From the NCBI GenBank assembly GCA_012522755.1, contig JAAYJV010000130.1, positions 1 to 64,000 of the forward strand: a stretch of 64,000 nt of DNA. Reading direction: 5' to 3'. Positions 26,872-36,436 of the stretch are shown piece by piece. Numbering within the stretch: the stretch's first letter is position 1; each line of letters starts with the position of its first letter. The position numbers and the translations under genes were made by a program. Source of the DNA: Candidatus Hydrogenedens sp. GTDB taxonomy: Bacteria > Hydrogenedentota > Hydrogenedentia > Hydrogenedentales > CAITNO01. The notes under the pieces are model-generated. The model searched no databases. It saw only the letters and a list, made by a program, of their open reading frames with translations, and was not told the origin of the DNA.

Positions 26872-27027
26872 CTCTTATGCCGATATCGTCACCTTTTCCC
26901 GGAGAGATCCTTTGGCTTTGCCTGTAATGATTTATTTTTTACGGCGGCCCGGGCTCTGACAGGACGGGGTTCTCAAGCGGTTCTTTCCGAATCCTATTTC
27001 CAGAAACGCTTACACGGCTGATTTTTT

Positions 27028-29739
27028 ATGAAAAAAACCTTTTATCTCATTGATGCCATGGCATTTATTTTTCGTGCCTTCCATGCCATCAATGCCAATC
27101 TCACTGATGCCAGTCACCGACCCACCAATGCGGTCTATGGCTTTACCCGGATTCTGCTTAAAATTCTCCGGGAACAGCAACCCGACTATGTGGCCGTCGT
27201 CTTCGATTCCCGGGAAAAGAATTTCCGTAAAGAGATGTATCCGGCTTATAAAGCCAATCGTAAAGCCACTCCGGAAGAGTTGATCGAGCAGTTTCCCAGG
27301 GTCTATGAGGTGGTCAAAGCTTTGAATCTTCCGGCATTGACCGTGCCGGGAGTGGAAGCCGATGATGTCATGGGTACCCTGGCGGTTGAAGCTGAAAAAG
27401 CCGGTATGGACGTGGTGCTCGTGAGTGGCGACAAAGACTTGTTGCAACTGGTGAGTGATCAGGTGAAAATGTTTGATCCGGGCAAAGAAGACAGTAAAGC
27501 CTGGACAGGCCCGGCTGAAGTGGAAGCCCGCTTCGGTGTGGGTCCCGAGCATGTTCCCGAGGCGCTGGCGCTCATCGGTGACTCGGCGGACAATATTCCC
27601 GGTGTGCGAAATATCGGCGAAAAGACAGCTGCCAAAATTCTCTCCCGTTACCAGACCCTTGAAAATGTCTATGCGAATCTGGAGGAATTCAAAGGGAAGC
27701 AGCGAGAATATCTTGAAGCGGATAAAGAACAGGCTTTCTTTGCGCGGACTCTGGTCACCATCAAAAAGGATGTTGAGGTTGATGGCGATCTGGAAAGTTA
27801 TAAACGGCGGGAATGGAAAGAGACGGAAGTGGAAGCCTGTTTCCGTGATCTTGCCTTCCACAGCATTCTGGAAGAACTTGTTCCGACGGAGGCTGAAACA
27901 GAAACAGTCACCCAGTCTTATGCATTGGTGCTGACCCGTGAGGGCCTTGAGCAGGTTGTGGCTGAATTGAACAGGCATGATGCCTTCGCACTGGATACGG
28001 AAACGACATCGCTCCAGCCCATGCTTGCCCGGCTGGCGGGTATTTCCCTGAGCGCTGAAGCGGGCCGGGCCTGGTACATCCCTCTGGGTCATGAGGCCGC
28101 TGATCTGGATGCGCTCATGAGCGAAGACGCCTTCCCTGATCCGGAGTTCAGTGCAGAAGAAGCGTTGGAACTGTTGAAGCCTTTGCTGGAAGATCCCGCC
28201 ATTGAGAAATACGGACACAATATCAAATACGATTTCATTGTTCTGGCCAGAGCGGGAATCCATTTGCAAGGTATCGGCATGGATACCATGCTGGCCTCTT
28301 ATTTGACTGATGCCTCCCGTCTGAGGCACAATCTGGATGAACTCAGTCTGCTCTATTTGAACCATAAGACTATTCCCATAACAGATCTTATCGGCAAGGG
28401 CGCACAATCCATTCCTTTCAGCCAGGTTCCTCTTGCGAAAGCGTCGGACTATGCCTGCGAAGATGCGGATATCACCTGGAGACTTGCTCAGCGCCTGAGG
28501 CCTGAGCTTGCCAAAGAGGATCTGATACCCCTTCTGGATGAGATTGAGCTTCCTCTGGTGGAAGTTCTTGCAGCCATGGAGATGGCCGGGATCGCCATAG
28601 ACACAGCACAATTTGCCGCACTCCAACAGGAGCTCGCAACAAAGCTGACGACACTTGAATCCACGATTTATGATCTTGCCGGCGAAGAGTTCAATATCAA
28701 CTCACCCAAACAATTGCAAAGAATTCTGTTTGACAAGTTGCAGTTGAAACCGGGCCGGAAAATCAAAAGCGGTTATTCCACCGATCTGGAAACGCTGGAA
28801 TCGCTGGCGAAAGATCACCCGCTGCCTGAAAGTATTGTTGAATACAGAGGCCTGGAAAAACTTCGCAGTACCTATGTGGATGTTCTGCCGAATCTGGTGA
28901 ACCCGGAGACAGGGCGCATTCATACCTCATTCAACCAGGCTGTGGCCGCCACAGGCCGTCTGTCGAGCAGCAATCCCAATCTGCAGAATATTCCAACACG
29001 AACGGAATTGGGACGGCGCATTCGAAGAGGTTTCGTCGCCGATGGCCCTGACAAGAAACTGATTGCAGCCGACTATTCTCAAATTGAATTACGGATTCTC
29101 GCCCATCTTGCGCAGGACGATGCTTTGTGCGAGGCCTTTCGGGAGGACAAGGACATTCACCGGGATACGGCGTCCCGGATTTTCCGTGTCGCTCCTGATG
29201 AGGTCACTTCTGAAATGCGCAGGCAAGCCAAAGCCATCAACTTCGGCGTGATTTACGGCATGGGCGAGGTCAGTCTGGCCAAAAGCCAGGGGCTGACACG
29301 CCAGGAAGCGAAACAATTCATTGAAAGTTATTTCAATACTTATCCGGGCGTGACAGCCTGGTTGGAAGATACAAGAAAGACAGCCCATGAGACCGGCTAT
29401 GTGCTTACGCTGATGAACAGAAAACGCCTGCTTCCTGATATTCGAAGCAGCAGTCCCATGTTCAGAAGCGCTGCGGAACGCATGGCTGTCAATACGCCCG
29501 TGCAGGGATCGGCTGCGGATATCATCAAAATAGCCATGACCCGTGTTCATGAGGCCCTGAAGAAATATCCGGCCAGGCTTCTGTTGCAGGTTCATGACGA
29601 ACTTGTCATCGAAGCGGACGCGACCATTGCCGACGAAGTGGCGCAGCTGACCCGGGATATCATGGAAAATGCCATCAGCCTGCTTGTGCCCCTCAAGGTT
29701 GATGTGGGCGTGGGCGATCACTGGGCTGAAATACATTAA
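27028..29739 (+). CDS. polA: DNA polymerase I
   Basis: 903 aa; gap-filling repair and Okazaki-fragment maturation. The 5'-3' exonuclease domain (1-290) has YLIDAMAFIFRAFHA, SGDKDLLQL and GDSADNIPG. The 3'-5' proofreading domain looks active: FALDTETTS, HNIKYDFIVLARAG and YACEDADIT retain the metal-binding acids. The polymerase domain has motif A ADYSQIELRILAH, motif B RRQAKAINFGVIYGMG and motif C LQVHDELV. Full length. It is 156 bases after the ATPase gene and followed by rho after 88 bases. Confidence 0.97.
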   Translation: MKKTFYLIDAMAFIFRAFHAINANLTDASHRPTNAVYGFTRILLKILREQQPDYVAVVFDSREKNFRKEMYPAYKANRKATPEELIEQFPRVYEVVKALNLPALTVPGVEADDVMGTLAVEAEKAGMDVVLVSGDKDLLQLVSDQVKMFDPGKEDSKAWTGPAEVEARFGVGPEHVPEALALIGDSADNIPGVRNIGEKTAAKILSRYQTLENVYANLEEFKGKQREYLEADKEQAFFARTLVTIKKDVEVDGDLESYKRREWKETEVEACFRDLAFHSILEELVPTEAETETVTQSYALVLTREGLEQVVAELNRHDAFALDTETTSLQPMLARLAGISLSAEAGRAWYIPLGHEAADLDALMSEDAFPDPEFSAEEALELLKPLLEDPAIEKYGHNIKYDFIVLARAGIHLQGIGMDTMLASYLTDASRLRHNLDELSLLYLNHKTIPITDLIGKGAQSIPFSQVPLAKASDYACEDADITWRLAQRLRPELAKEDLIPLLDEIELPLVEVLAAMEMAGIAIDTAQFAALQQELATKLTTLESTIYDLAGEEFNINSPKQLQRILFDKLQLKPGRKIKSGYSTDLETLESLAKDHPLPESIVEYRGLEKLRSTYVDVLPNLVNPETGRIHTSFNQAVAATGRLSSSNPNLQNIPTRTELGRRIRRGFVADGPDKKLIAADYSQIELRILAHLAQDDALCEAFREDKDIHRDTASRIFRVAPDEVTSEMRRQAKAINFGVIYGMGEVSLAKSQGLTRQEAKQFIESYFNTYPGVTAWLEDTRKTAHETGYVLTLMNRKRLLPDIRSSSPMFRSAAERMAVNTPVQGSAADIIKIAMTRVHEALKKYPARLLLQVHDELVIEADATIADEVAQLTRDIMENAISLLVPLKVDVGVGDHWAEIH

Positions 29740-29827
29740 AGACATTTAAAAGCCACCTTGTTATTCTCAAAAAATAAAGCTGTGTGCTTTACCCTGTTAT
29801 TGATTACTACTTAAGGAAAGACTTCAA

Positions 29828-31348
29828 TTGGCAGAAAAATCCCCTCCCTCCTCGTCACCTTCCCGAAGCCGGGAACGTCGCTATTCAGACTCAAAGTCTA
29901 CGAAAGGATCGTCAATGGCGGAACATTCCTCCCAGGACAAACCACGTGGCCACCGCTCCGGCCCTTCACGTTCGGGCGGCCCCAACCCTCGCGGCCAGGC
30001 CAAATCCAACAAACCGCGGCGCAGTCAGTCTCCCAGAAAACCGGCAATACTTGATGTTGCCAATGAACCCATGCCCGATCTGAGTGACGGGCCCGGTATC
30101 GCGATCAAGGACATGAAGTCCATGACCATGCAACAGCTCACCGATCTGGCTGAAGAGCTGGGCCTGGTTGAATATGGCGGGCTGAAACGGCAGGATCTTA
30201 TTTTCCGTCTGTTGCAGGCCAGCATAGAAAAAGCGGGCAGCGCTTACGGAGAAGGAACGTTGGAGATTCTCGTGGATGGTTTCGGTTTTCTGCGCTCTCC
30301 CGACTATTCCTATCTGCCTGGTCCGGATGATATTTATGTGTCCCCCTCCCAAATCCGGAAATTCGGTTTGCGCACCGGGGACAGTGTGAGCGGTCATGTC
30401 CGGCCTCCCAAAAGTGGTGAACGTTATTTTGCCCTTTTGAAAGTCGAATCAGTCAATCATGAAAGCCCGGAAGATGCCTACAAGCGCATCAATTTCGACA
30501 ACCTGACTCCGCTGCATCCCAACAACCGGATGCGTCTGGAAACAACACAGGATGAGACAGCCATGAGAATCATGGATCTCATTTCGCCTATAGGAAAAGG
30601 GCAGCGCGGTCTCATTGTGGCGGCACCCTTCACGGGGAAAACCGTTCTGCTCCAGAAGATCGCCAACAGTCTTGTGGTGAATCATCCGGAAACGACCGTG
30701 ATTGTGCTGCTCATTGACGAACGCCCCGAAGAGGTGACCGATATGCAGCGCTCTGTTCAGGGCGAAGTGATCGCGTCCACCTTTGATGAGCCGCCGGAAC
30801 GGCATATTCAGGTCGCTGAAATGGTTCTGAACAAAGCGAAGCGCCTGGTGGAACACAAACGTGATGTGATCATCCTGCTTGACTCCATCACCAGGCTTGC
30901 CAGGGCCTACAACATCATTGTGCCTGCAAGCGGCAAAGTGCTTTCCGGTGGTGTGGACTCCAACGCCCTTCAGCGGCCCAAGCGTTTCTTCGGTGCGGCC
31001 CGCAATATTGAAGAGGGCGGCAGTCTGACCATTCTGGCTACAGCACTCATTGAAACAGGAAGCCGCATGGACGACGTAATCTTTGAAGAGTTCAAAGGCA
31101 CCGGTAACATGGAACTGCATCTGGATCGGCGTCTCATGGAAAAACGCATCTTCCCCGCCATTGATGTGAACAGATCGCGTACACGAAAAGAAGAGCTGCT
31201 CATTTCTCCTGAAGAGCTGGAACGCATCTGGCTGCTCTTCCGTGTACTCAGTCCTCTTGAACCTACCGAAGCGGCGGACCTGCTTATCGGCAAACTCAAA
31301 AAGACAAAATCGAACGAAGAATTCCTCTCCCTCATGCAGAAAATGTAA
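29828..31348 (+). CDS. rho: Transcription termination factor Rho
   Basis: 506 aa; RNA-dependent ATPase that ends transcription. A basic, Ser/Pro/Arg-rich disordered head (1-90) is followed by the Rho N-terminal helical domain ([20 protein letters not shown]), RNA-binding cold-shock-like domain ([20 protein letters not shown]) and RecA-type motor. In the motor, P-loop is AAPFTGKT, Walker [18 protein letters not shown] and the Q-loop region SGGVDSNAL. The common ALPPKAGKT-like P-loop reads APFTGKT here. The start is TTG at 29828, with AAGGAAAG 8 bases upstream; the next ATG (29915) would remove 29 residues of the disordered head. Confidence 0.96.
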   Translation: MAEKSPPSSSPSRSRERRYSDSKSTKGSSMAEHSSQDKPRGHRSGPSRSGGPNPRGQAKSNKPRRSQSPRKPAILDVANEPMPDLSDGPGIAIKDMKSMTMQQLTDLAEELGLVEYGGLKRQDLIFRLLQASIEKAGSAYGEGTLEILVDGFGFLRSPDYSYLPGPDDIYVSPSQIRKFGLRTGDSVSGHVRPPKSGERYFALLKVESVNHESPEDAYKRINFDNLTPLHPNNRMRLETTQDETAMRIMDLISPIGKGQRGLIVAAPFTGKTVLLQKIANSLVVNHPETTVIVLLIDERPEEVTDMQRSVQGEVIASTFDEPPERHIQVAEMVLNKAKRLVEHKRDVIILLDSITRLARAYNIIVPASGKVLSGGVDSNALQRPKRFFGAARNIEEGGSLTILATALIETGSRMDDVIFEEFKGTGNMELHLDRRLMEKRIFPAIDVNRSRTRKEELLISPEELERIWLLFRVLSPLEPTEAADLLIGKLKKTKSNEEFLSLMQKM

Positions 31349-31378
31349 GAGTCCGGAGAGTCTTGCACGAATGTAAGC

Positions 31379-31420
31379 AATGGGAGTGGTGCCCGATTAC
31401 AGGTTCCACTCCCATTTTTA
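31379..31420 (+). terminator. Rho-independent terminator after rho
   Basis: The stem AATGGGAGTGG / CCACTCCCATT closes a 14-base loop and is followed by TTTTTA, 30 bases after the rho stop codon. Confidence 0.85.
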
Positions 31421-31457
31421 TAATGAGGGGATCAGATCCCGAAGGCCGTGAAGAGTT

Positions 31458-31997
31458 ATGGAAATCTGGCAAGAAAGTGAATGTGTATTTTCAGGCAAGG
31501 TGGTTTCTCTGCGAAGAGGTACTGTCCGTCTGGATGATGGCATGGAGGCTTACCGCGAAGTGGTGGAACATCCGGGAGGTGTCTGCGTGCTGCCTTTTAC
31601 CGGGAAAGAATTCATTTTCGTCAGACAATTCCGCATCGCCCTGGGCAAAGATCTCGTTGAGGCGCCTGCAGGAAAACTGGAGCCTCATGAAACACCGCTG
31701 CAGTGTGCCGTCAAGGAATTGCATGAGGAAACAGGCTGCCAGGCGGGCCGCTATATTGATCTGGGCGTCATCCACCCTTCTGTAGGTTTCTGCAGTGAAG
31801 CCATCCATCTTTTTCTGGCGCTCGATCTGGTTGAGATCGGTCAGCAACTGGAAGAAGATGAACGTATAGAACTCTTGCGCTTTTCTCTGGAAGAAGCGAA
31901 AGCACTGCTTCAGGGGAAAGATTTGCAGGATGCCAAAAGCATCGTTATCCTGCAGCGTGCCCTTCATTGGCTTTCCACAGCAGCTGAAGAGGCATGA
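31458..31997 (+). CDS. NUDIX hydrolase, ADP-ribose pyrophosphatase-like
   Basis: 179 aa. The Nudix box GKLEPHETPLQCAVKELHEE followed by TG fits Gx5Ex7REUxEExGU with Lys for Arg. The preceding EHPGGVCVLPF and FVRQFR, and the later HPSVGFCSE, are as in NudF-type ADP-sugar pyrophosphatases. Cytosolic housecleaning of nucleoside-diphosphate sugars is likely. It ends 10 bases before the convergent HD gene. Confidence 0.88.
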   Translation: MEIWQESECVFSGKVVSLRRGTVRLDDGMEAYREVVEHPGGVCVLPFTGKEFIFVRQFRIALGKDLVEAPAGKLEPHETPLQCAVKELHEETGCQAGRYIDLGVIHPSVGFCSEAIHLFLALDLVEIGQQLEEDERIELLRFSLEEAKALLQGKDLQDAKSIVILQRALHWLSTAAEEA

Positions 31998-32007
31998 TAT
32001 CCGGAGC

Positions 32008-32949
32008 TCAGCCGGCCCAGATGGCCCGCTCGATAATGGGGATATAATCGGACCACTCCTGAGACTTGCTCCGACTTTCCCGGATAATACGCGCGAAGGC
32101 CGCCGCCTGGGCATTGAGATTGTCAATATGATGCAGTACCAGTGCTTCGAGACTGCGGGGAGTGACTGGTGATCCATTTTCCAGAGAGCCATGATGGGCC
32201 AGCATGCAATGGAGCACTTCCATCTTCAGCCGCTCTGGGAAGGCCGGCTGTGCACTGATCTTCAGTTGCACCATTTCACAGCCCAGATAAATATGGCCGA
32301 GCAATTTCCCTTCTGTAGTGTAATCGACGGCCATGCCATGATCCATCTCTTTGAGCTTGCCGATATCATGGAGAAAAACGGCTGTAAGGAGCAGATCGCG
32401 GTTCAACTCCGGAAGGATGCCGCACATGGTTTCGGCCAGACAGCTCATCTCATGACAATGATGAAGGAGCCCGCCTGTAAATTCGTGATGCCATTTTTTT
32501 CCTGCAGCGGCCTGGCAAAAGCGTTCTTGAAAAGCATCGTCTTTCCAAAAACTGTCTACCAGTGCTTTACAGTGCGGGTTTGTAATGGACTCCAGTGTTT
32601 TACTGTAAGCTTCACGAATGGCTTCCGTATTTTCAGGTGCATACAAGAGATCCTCGATGGCATAATCTTCGGGCCGGAGAGGCATGATCTGTTCCATACG
32701 GATCTGCAGGCGGCCCTGATGAGAACCGACCACGCCCCGGACGTGGATGGCATCGCCCACATTGAATGTGGCGGCCGCTTCCACGGCATTGGACCACATG
32801 ACAGCACCGATTTCTCCCGTTTTATCTTTCAGCGAACTGCCCAGAAATTTTCCACCACTGGTTTTGGTTCTCAGATCCTTGCGAGTCGCAAGAAAATAGT
32901 CATTGATCCGGTCGCCCTCTTGAAGCATACTTATATATTGATTTTTCAT
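32008..32949 (-). CDS. OB-fold/HD-domain 3'-5' exoribonuclease, YhaM-like
   Basis: 313 aa. An N-terminal OB nucleic-acid-binding domain (RTKTSGGKFLGSSLKDKTGEIGAVMW, about 20-110) is followed by an HD phosphohydrolase domain with GGLLHHCHEMS, the HD pair in VFLHDIGKLKEM and MLAHHGSLENGS. This is the layout of Bacillus YhaM. I chose the ATG at 32949 because the open frame upstream (to 33015) runs into the terminator of the preceding gene; no strong ribosome site is seen. Family length is about 310-320 aa, in agreement. Confidence 0.85.
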   Translation of the reverse strand: MKNQYISMLQEGDRINDYFLATRKDLRTKTSGGKFLGSSLKDKTGEIGAVMWSNAVEAAATFNVGDAIHVRGVVGSHQGRLQIRMEQIMPLRPEDYAIEDLLYAPENTEAIREAYSKTLESITNPHCKALVDSFWKDDAFQERFCQAAAGKKWHHEFTGGLLHHCHEMSCLAETMCGILPELNRDLLLTAVFLHDIGKLKEMDHGMAVDYTTEGKLLGHIYLGCEMVQLKISAQPAFPERLKMEVLHCMLAHHGSLENGSPVTPRSLEALVLHHIDNLNAQAAAFARIIRESRSKSQEWSDYIPIIERAIWAG

Positions 32950-33007
32950 GATGAAGTGCTTGTTCTCTCTTTTCTGTTTTTTCCGTGACAAGCCCATATT
33001 CTTGGAC

Positions 33008-33040
33008 AAAAACAAAAAGCGCCGTCATCAGCAACGGCGC
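33008..33040 (-). terminator. Rho-independent terminator of pilT-like paralogue 2
   Basis: On the minus strand GCGCCGT - TGCTGATG - ACGGCGC is followed by TTTTTGTTTTT, about 105 bases after the ATPase stop codon. Confidence 0.85.
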
Positions 33041-33146
33041 CGGCTGTCTCGTATAGCTTGTCCCATTACTTGTTTTGATCCCCGCTGAAATTCCATCTAC
33101 AGTGTCATGTCAGCTCTATGATTTTAACACATGATTCTTTTAAGAA

Positions 33147-34649
33147 TCATCCTCCCTTGATACTGTCCAGTCTGGGAACGGAATAAGTGCCCATGCGCAT
33201 CTGGTCAAAGACGCTCACATCCGTGGCCTGTTGACGGGCATCTTCCAGAGCGATCACTCCTTCCTTGAACATTTTCAAGAGATATTGTTCAAAGAGCATG
33301 GAGTGCGAAATGGTCTGTTGCATACCCACCCGGATGGCGTCCGTGTCGCCTTTGAGGATGGCGTCATTGATGGGCTTGATATCATTGAAGAGGAATTCCA
33401 GTGCGGGAATACGTCCTCCGCCTGTTTTCGGGACCAGCCGCTGGCAGATTACTCCTTGCAGGCAATCGCGCAGCTGGAGCCGGACGAGATCACGCTCAAT
33501 GGGATCAAAAAAGCTGACAATTCGGTTGATCACTTCATAAGAGGTATTGGAGTGAAGGGTACTGATCACCAGATGCCCTGTTGCGGCCGCATTGATCGCC
33601 GCACGGATGGTGTCGGGATCACGCATTTCCCCGATAAGCACCACATCGGGGTCATGACGCAAAGCACCTGTCACCGCCTCGCTGAAGCTGCGCACGTCTG
33701 TACCGATATTTCTCTGCGACACGATGGACTTTTTATTGGAATGAACAAATTCAACGGGGTTCTCAATCGTCAGGATATGAAGAGCCTTGTGCGTATTGAT
33801 CCAGTCGAGGAGTGCCGCCATGGTTGTGGTTTTACCACTGCCTGTCATTCCCGTGATCAGGATGAGTCCCCGGGGCGTATCGGCGATAGTCTGCATCTGC
33901 TGTGCAGGCACATTCAGCTCTTCAAAAGAAGGAATGGCCTCGGGAAGATAGCGGAAGGTGCAATGGGGCGCTCCATTTTTCATAAAGGCGGAAACACGGG
34001 AATAGCCCATGCCGGCCTGGTGGTAAGAATAACTGGTTTGCAGGAATTCCTCAAATTCGTCATAAAAGCCCGGCGGGGCTGTACGCCTGATGAGTGTGCG
34101 GATCTGAGTGCCTGAAAAAGCCTGCATGATATCAGAAAAACGCGCATCATTATCAATACGGAAAATAGGCTTGAGCCCTGCTGTAAGGTGAACGTCGCTG
34201 GCCCGGTATTTGATCATGGCCTGGAAAAGCTTTTCAACATTGATGATCTGATCCTGGAAATCGAATCCTTCGGCGCGCCAGACCTCGGGAAGTCGAATTA
34301 TTTTCGTCAGTTCATCCACGAGTTCCAGTTGCTCTTCACGAAAGGCTTTGCCGGGAGGCGGGATGGCGACACGCCAGGAACCGTCCTCTTGCTTGACAAA
34401 AACATCCTCGGGATGGGCCTGTGCAAAACTTTGCAAGGCGCTTTCATCTGTGCGGGCCCGGGTTACACGGACATCATAAGAATCAAAATCCCCTTCAAGA
34501 TCGCTGCGACGCGCTTCAATATTGCTCGAATTGGTCCAGGTACAGACGCGGCCGGGAACACCCTCCTTTTTGGTAATCTGTTCGTCCACGAGCTCAACAA
34601 TGGTGCGTACCGTTTTTTTATATCCGACACCTAAAACAATTTCAGCCAT
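33147..34649 (-). CDS. PilT-like secretion/retraction ATPase with N-terminal extension (paralogue 2)
   Basis: 500 aa. Same core as the ATPase at 25378: ASDVHLTAGLKPIFRIDND, Walker A GMTGSGKTTT (about residue 267), TIENPVEFVHSNKKSIVSQR, Walker B DPDVVLIGEMRD and the His box TGHLVISTLHSNTSYE. The first about 150 residues (AEIVLGVGYKKTVRTIVELV onward) differ from paralogue 1 and match nothing I know. The glutamate in the Asp box of paralogue 1 (EDP) is EN here (ENPVEF). It stands alone with its own terminator. Two such paralogues often act with type IV pili or pseudopili; the gsp cluster here has no ATPase of its own. Confidence 0.88.
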   Translation of the reverse strand: MAEIVLGVGYKKTVRTIVELVDEQITKKEGVPGRVCTWTNSSNIEARRSDLEGDFDSYDVRVTRARTDESALQSFAQAHPEDVFVKQEDGSWRVAIPPPGKAFREEQLELVDELTKIIRLPEVWRAEGFDFQDQIINVEKLFQAMIKYRASDVHLTAGLKPIFRIDNDARFSDIMQAFSGTQIRTLIRRTAPPGFYDEFEEFLQTSYSYHQAGMGYSRVSAFMKNGAPHCTFRYLPEAIPSFEELNVPAQQMQTIADTPRGLILITGMTGSGKTTTMAALLDWINTHKALHILTIENPVEFVHSNKKSIVSQRNIGTDVRSFSEAVTGALRHDPDVVLIGEMRDPDTIRAAINAAATGHLVISTLHSNTSYEVINRIVSFFDPIERDLVRLQLRDCLQGVICQRLVPKTGGGRIPALEFLFNDIKPINDAILKGDTDAIRVGMQQTISHSMLFEQYLLKMFKEGVIALEDARQQATDVSVFDQMRMGTYSVPRLDSIKGG

Positions 34650-34841
34650 CTTACACCTCCCATTCTATGTGTTGACAGTTGGTGATGATGTTATACATCT
34701 TGAAGACCGCTATCATCATACAATGAACGGGCTGAAACGTCAAGTGTTTTCTTTATAAAAAAAGAAAGTTCATTGGATTGATGTTCACCTTTATGCCTCG
34801 AATCTGTGAATAGGGTCCGGTTCAGATCGGAATGGAGAGAC

Positions 34842-34874
34842 AAAAAAACGCACCGCTGAGGGATCAGCGGTGCG
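34842..34874 (-). terminator. Rho-independent terminator of rplJL
   Basis: Minus-strand stem GCACCGCTGA / TCAGCGGTGC with TCCC loop, followed by TTTTTTT, 26 bases after the rplL stop. Confidence 0.95.
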
Positions 34875-34899
34875 TCGATATACAAACCGGAGAGAGGGA

Positions 34900-35289
34900 T
34901 CAGGCACCCTGAATTTCGAGGGTGGCGCCGGCTTCTTCGAGAGCTTCACGAATTTTGTCGGCTTCTTCTTTCGTCGCTTTTTCCTTGATGGTTGTCGGAG
35001 CTTTGTCGACGAGGTCTTTGGCTTCTTTCAGGCCCAGGGCGAGCAGGTCTTTGACGATCTTGATGACGCCGATTTTCTGGGAGCCGAAGTCCTTCAGAAT
35101 CACGTTGAATTCTGTGGGCTCTTCATCAGCCGGAGCGGCATCGCCGCCCATGGCGGGCATGGCACCCATCATCATGGGAGCAGCGGCGGTTACGCCAAAT
35201 TTTTCTTCGAGAGCGGTGACAAGTTCGCTGAGTTCGAGAACGGTCAATTCAGCAATGCTGTTGATAATGGACTCAAGTTTTTCAGACAT
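34900..35289 (-). CDS. rplL: 50S ribosomal protein L7/L12
   Basis: 129 aa. The N-terminal dimerisation part ([21 protein letters not shown]), Ala/Gly/Met-rich hinge ([19 protein letters not shown]) and globular C-terminal domain binding translation factors (KTxVIK-type region [30 protein letters not shown]) are all present. Forms the ribosomal stalk with L10, encoded just upstream (73-base gap). A strong terminator follows directly, so rpoBC is not in the operon. Confidence 0.97.
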   Translation of the reverse strand: MSEKLESIINSIAELTVLELSELVTALEEKFGVTAAAPMMMGAMPAMGGDAAPADEEPTEFNVILKDFGSQKIGVIKIVKDLLALGLKEAKDLVDKAPTTIKEKATKEEADKIREALEEAGATLEIQGA

Positions 35290-35362
35290 TGTTTTTTCCT
35301 TATGAGTGATCCGGGTTCATACCGGAATCGGTTGTTGTATATGGAGACTTCTTTGCCGGGCA

Positions 35363-35890
35363 TCAGGCGGCCGGCGTTTCTTCTTTCTGTTGGCGAATCT
35401 GATCGAGAGCGTTGACCAGATTGCGGGGAAGGGCACTGAGGACACCGACGGTATCGCGCAAGGGGGCGGCAATGGTACCGACCACCTGAGCGAGAAGCAC
35501 CTCGCGAGAGGGCAGAGCGGCCAGTGCTTCCATCTGCTGTGCGTTGACAACGGCTCCGGAGAGCACGCCACCACGCATAACGATGAACTGCACTTCTTTG
35601 GAGAAGTCTTTCAACACTTTGGCCGGTGCCACGGGATCATCACAAAATGCCCAGGCTGTAGGGCCTTCCATGAACTCGGCTGCGGAAGACAGTCCCAGGT
35701 CGTCCAAAGCGATTTTAGCAAGATTGTTTTTGTAAACTTTCAACTGAGCGCCCGCTTCGCGCAATTGTTTGCGCAGCGTTGTCGCCTGCTCCACATTCAT
35801 TCCCACAAACTGGGTGATGATGGAGATGCTGCTACCGCTGACCCGTTCCTTGATTTCAGCAACGGTTTTAATCTTTTGTTCTGTTGGCAA
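35363..35890 (-). CDS. rplJ: 50S ribosomal protein L10
   Basis: 175 aa. Starts MPTEQKIKTVAEIKERVSGS; typical L10 blocks are TTLRKQLREAGAQLKVYKNNLAK and GPTAWAFCDDPVAPAKVLKDFSK. The C-terminal helix for L12 dimers follows. L10 anchors the L12 stalk to 23S rRNA. GGAGG (minus-strand AAAGGAGGTGAAAAC) precedes the start. rplK and rplA, which usually lie upstream, are absent; a long leader with a terminator-like hairpin is found instead. Confidence 0.96.
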   Translation of the reverse strand: MPTEQKIKTVAEIKERVSGSSISIITQFVGMNVEQATTLRKQLREAGAQLKVYKNNLAKIALDDLGLSSAAEFMEGPTAWAFCDDPVAPAKVLKDFSKEVQFIVMRGGVLSGAVVNAQQMEALAALPSREVLLAQVVGTIAAPLRDTVGVLSALPRNLVNALDQIRQQKEETPAA

Positions 35891-35938
35891 GAGTTTTCAC
35901 CTCCTTTCTCAAGTTCGCATCTGTCTGGCAGTAGCGCA

Positions 35939-35979
35939 GAAAAAAAAATACCTGCATTGTCTGCAGAGACAACACAGGT
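35939..35979 (-). promoter_or_regulatory. Terminator-like hairpin in the rplJ leader
   Basis: On the minus strand ACCTGTGTTGTC - TCTGCA - GACAATGCAGGT (one mismatch) is followed by ten T/A-rich bases (TATTTTTTTT). It ends about 50 bases before the rplJ start and no minus-strand gene lies directly upstream, so it is best read as an attenuator or L10-responsive leader. Which of the two cannot be told here. Confidence 0.6.
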
Positions 35980-36101
35980 GAAAACATCCGAGATACAATT
36001 ATGTTACGGTTGCGTTCTTCCACGGTCTCGGCAGGATATTAAGGCTATGAAAGCCACCGGCTGTCTCTGACCAGCAGTGCGATTGCACATGGTTTGGGAT
36101 A

Positions 36102-36131
36102 ATTGTAGCAAAAGGCGGAGGATAAGCGCAA
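36102..36131 (-). promoter_or_regulatory. Possible rplJL promoter
   Basis: Minus-strand TACAAT (36107-36102), the same -10 as the tRNA promoter, with a weak TTGCGC -35 at 18 bases. It would give a leader of about 200 nt before rplJ that includes the hairpin at 35939-35979. Confidence 0.4.
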
Positions 36132-36146
36132 ATTGGATAGGGGCGA

Positions 36147-36264
36147 GGGCTGGGGGCGAGGTGCGAGGGGCGAGGGACGAAGGGCGAGGAACGAGGGGCG
36201 AAGAGCGAGGAGCGAGGAGCGAGGGGCTGGGTTTCGGCTGGTAGGGGCACGGCATGCCGTGCCC
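36147..36264. repeat. Heptamer array plus GTAGGGGC palindrome, copy 2
   Basis: About ten degenerate 7-bp units (GGGCGAG, GTGCGAG, GGGCGAG, GGACGAA, GGGCGAG, GAACGAG, GGGCGAA, GAGCGAG x3) are followed by GTAGGGGCAC and the perfect palindrome GGGCACGGCATGCCGTGCCC at 36245-36264. The rest of the gap to 36436 holds no gene I can support. Confidence 0.92.
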
Positions 36265-36436
36265 ACTTGGTCCACTGATACCTTGACCCCCACCTACAGC
36301 CCCCCCAAATTTCTTGCATGCCTTTACTCCCCTTATTTCTTCTCTTTTTCTTTGTGCTCCGGCCTTCCCAATGCTTTATACTATCCCCTGCAATTGTTTT
36401 GTGTCTTGAAATCCAAAAACAACGGGGATATGGACC

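Noticed and set aside
27010-28626. 538-aa minus-strand frame opposite polA
   Set aside because: Antisense shadow of DNA polymerase I, which has every motif on the plus strand.
36147-36231. Possible coding sequence over the (GGGCGAG)n array
   Set aside because: Open in several frames only because of the repeat; product would be low complexity with no start signal.
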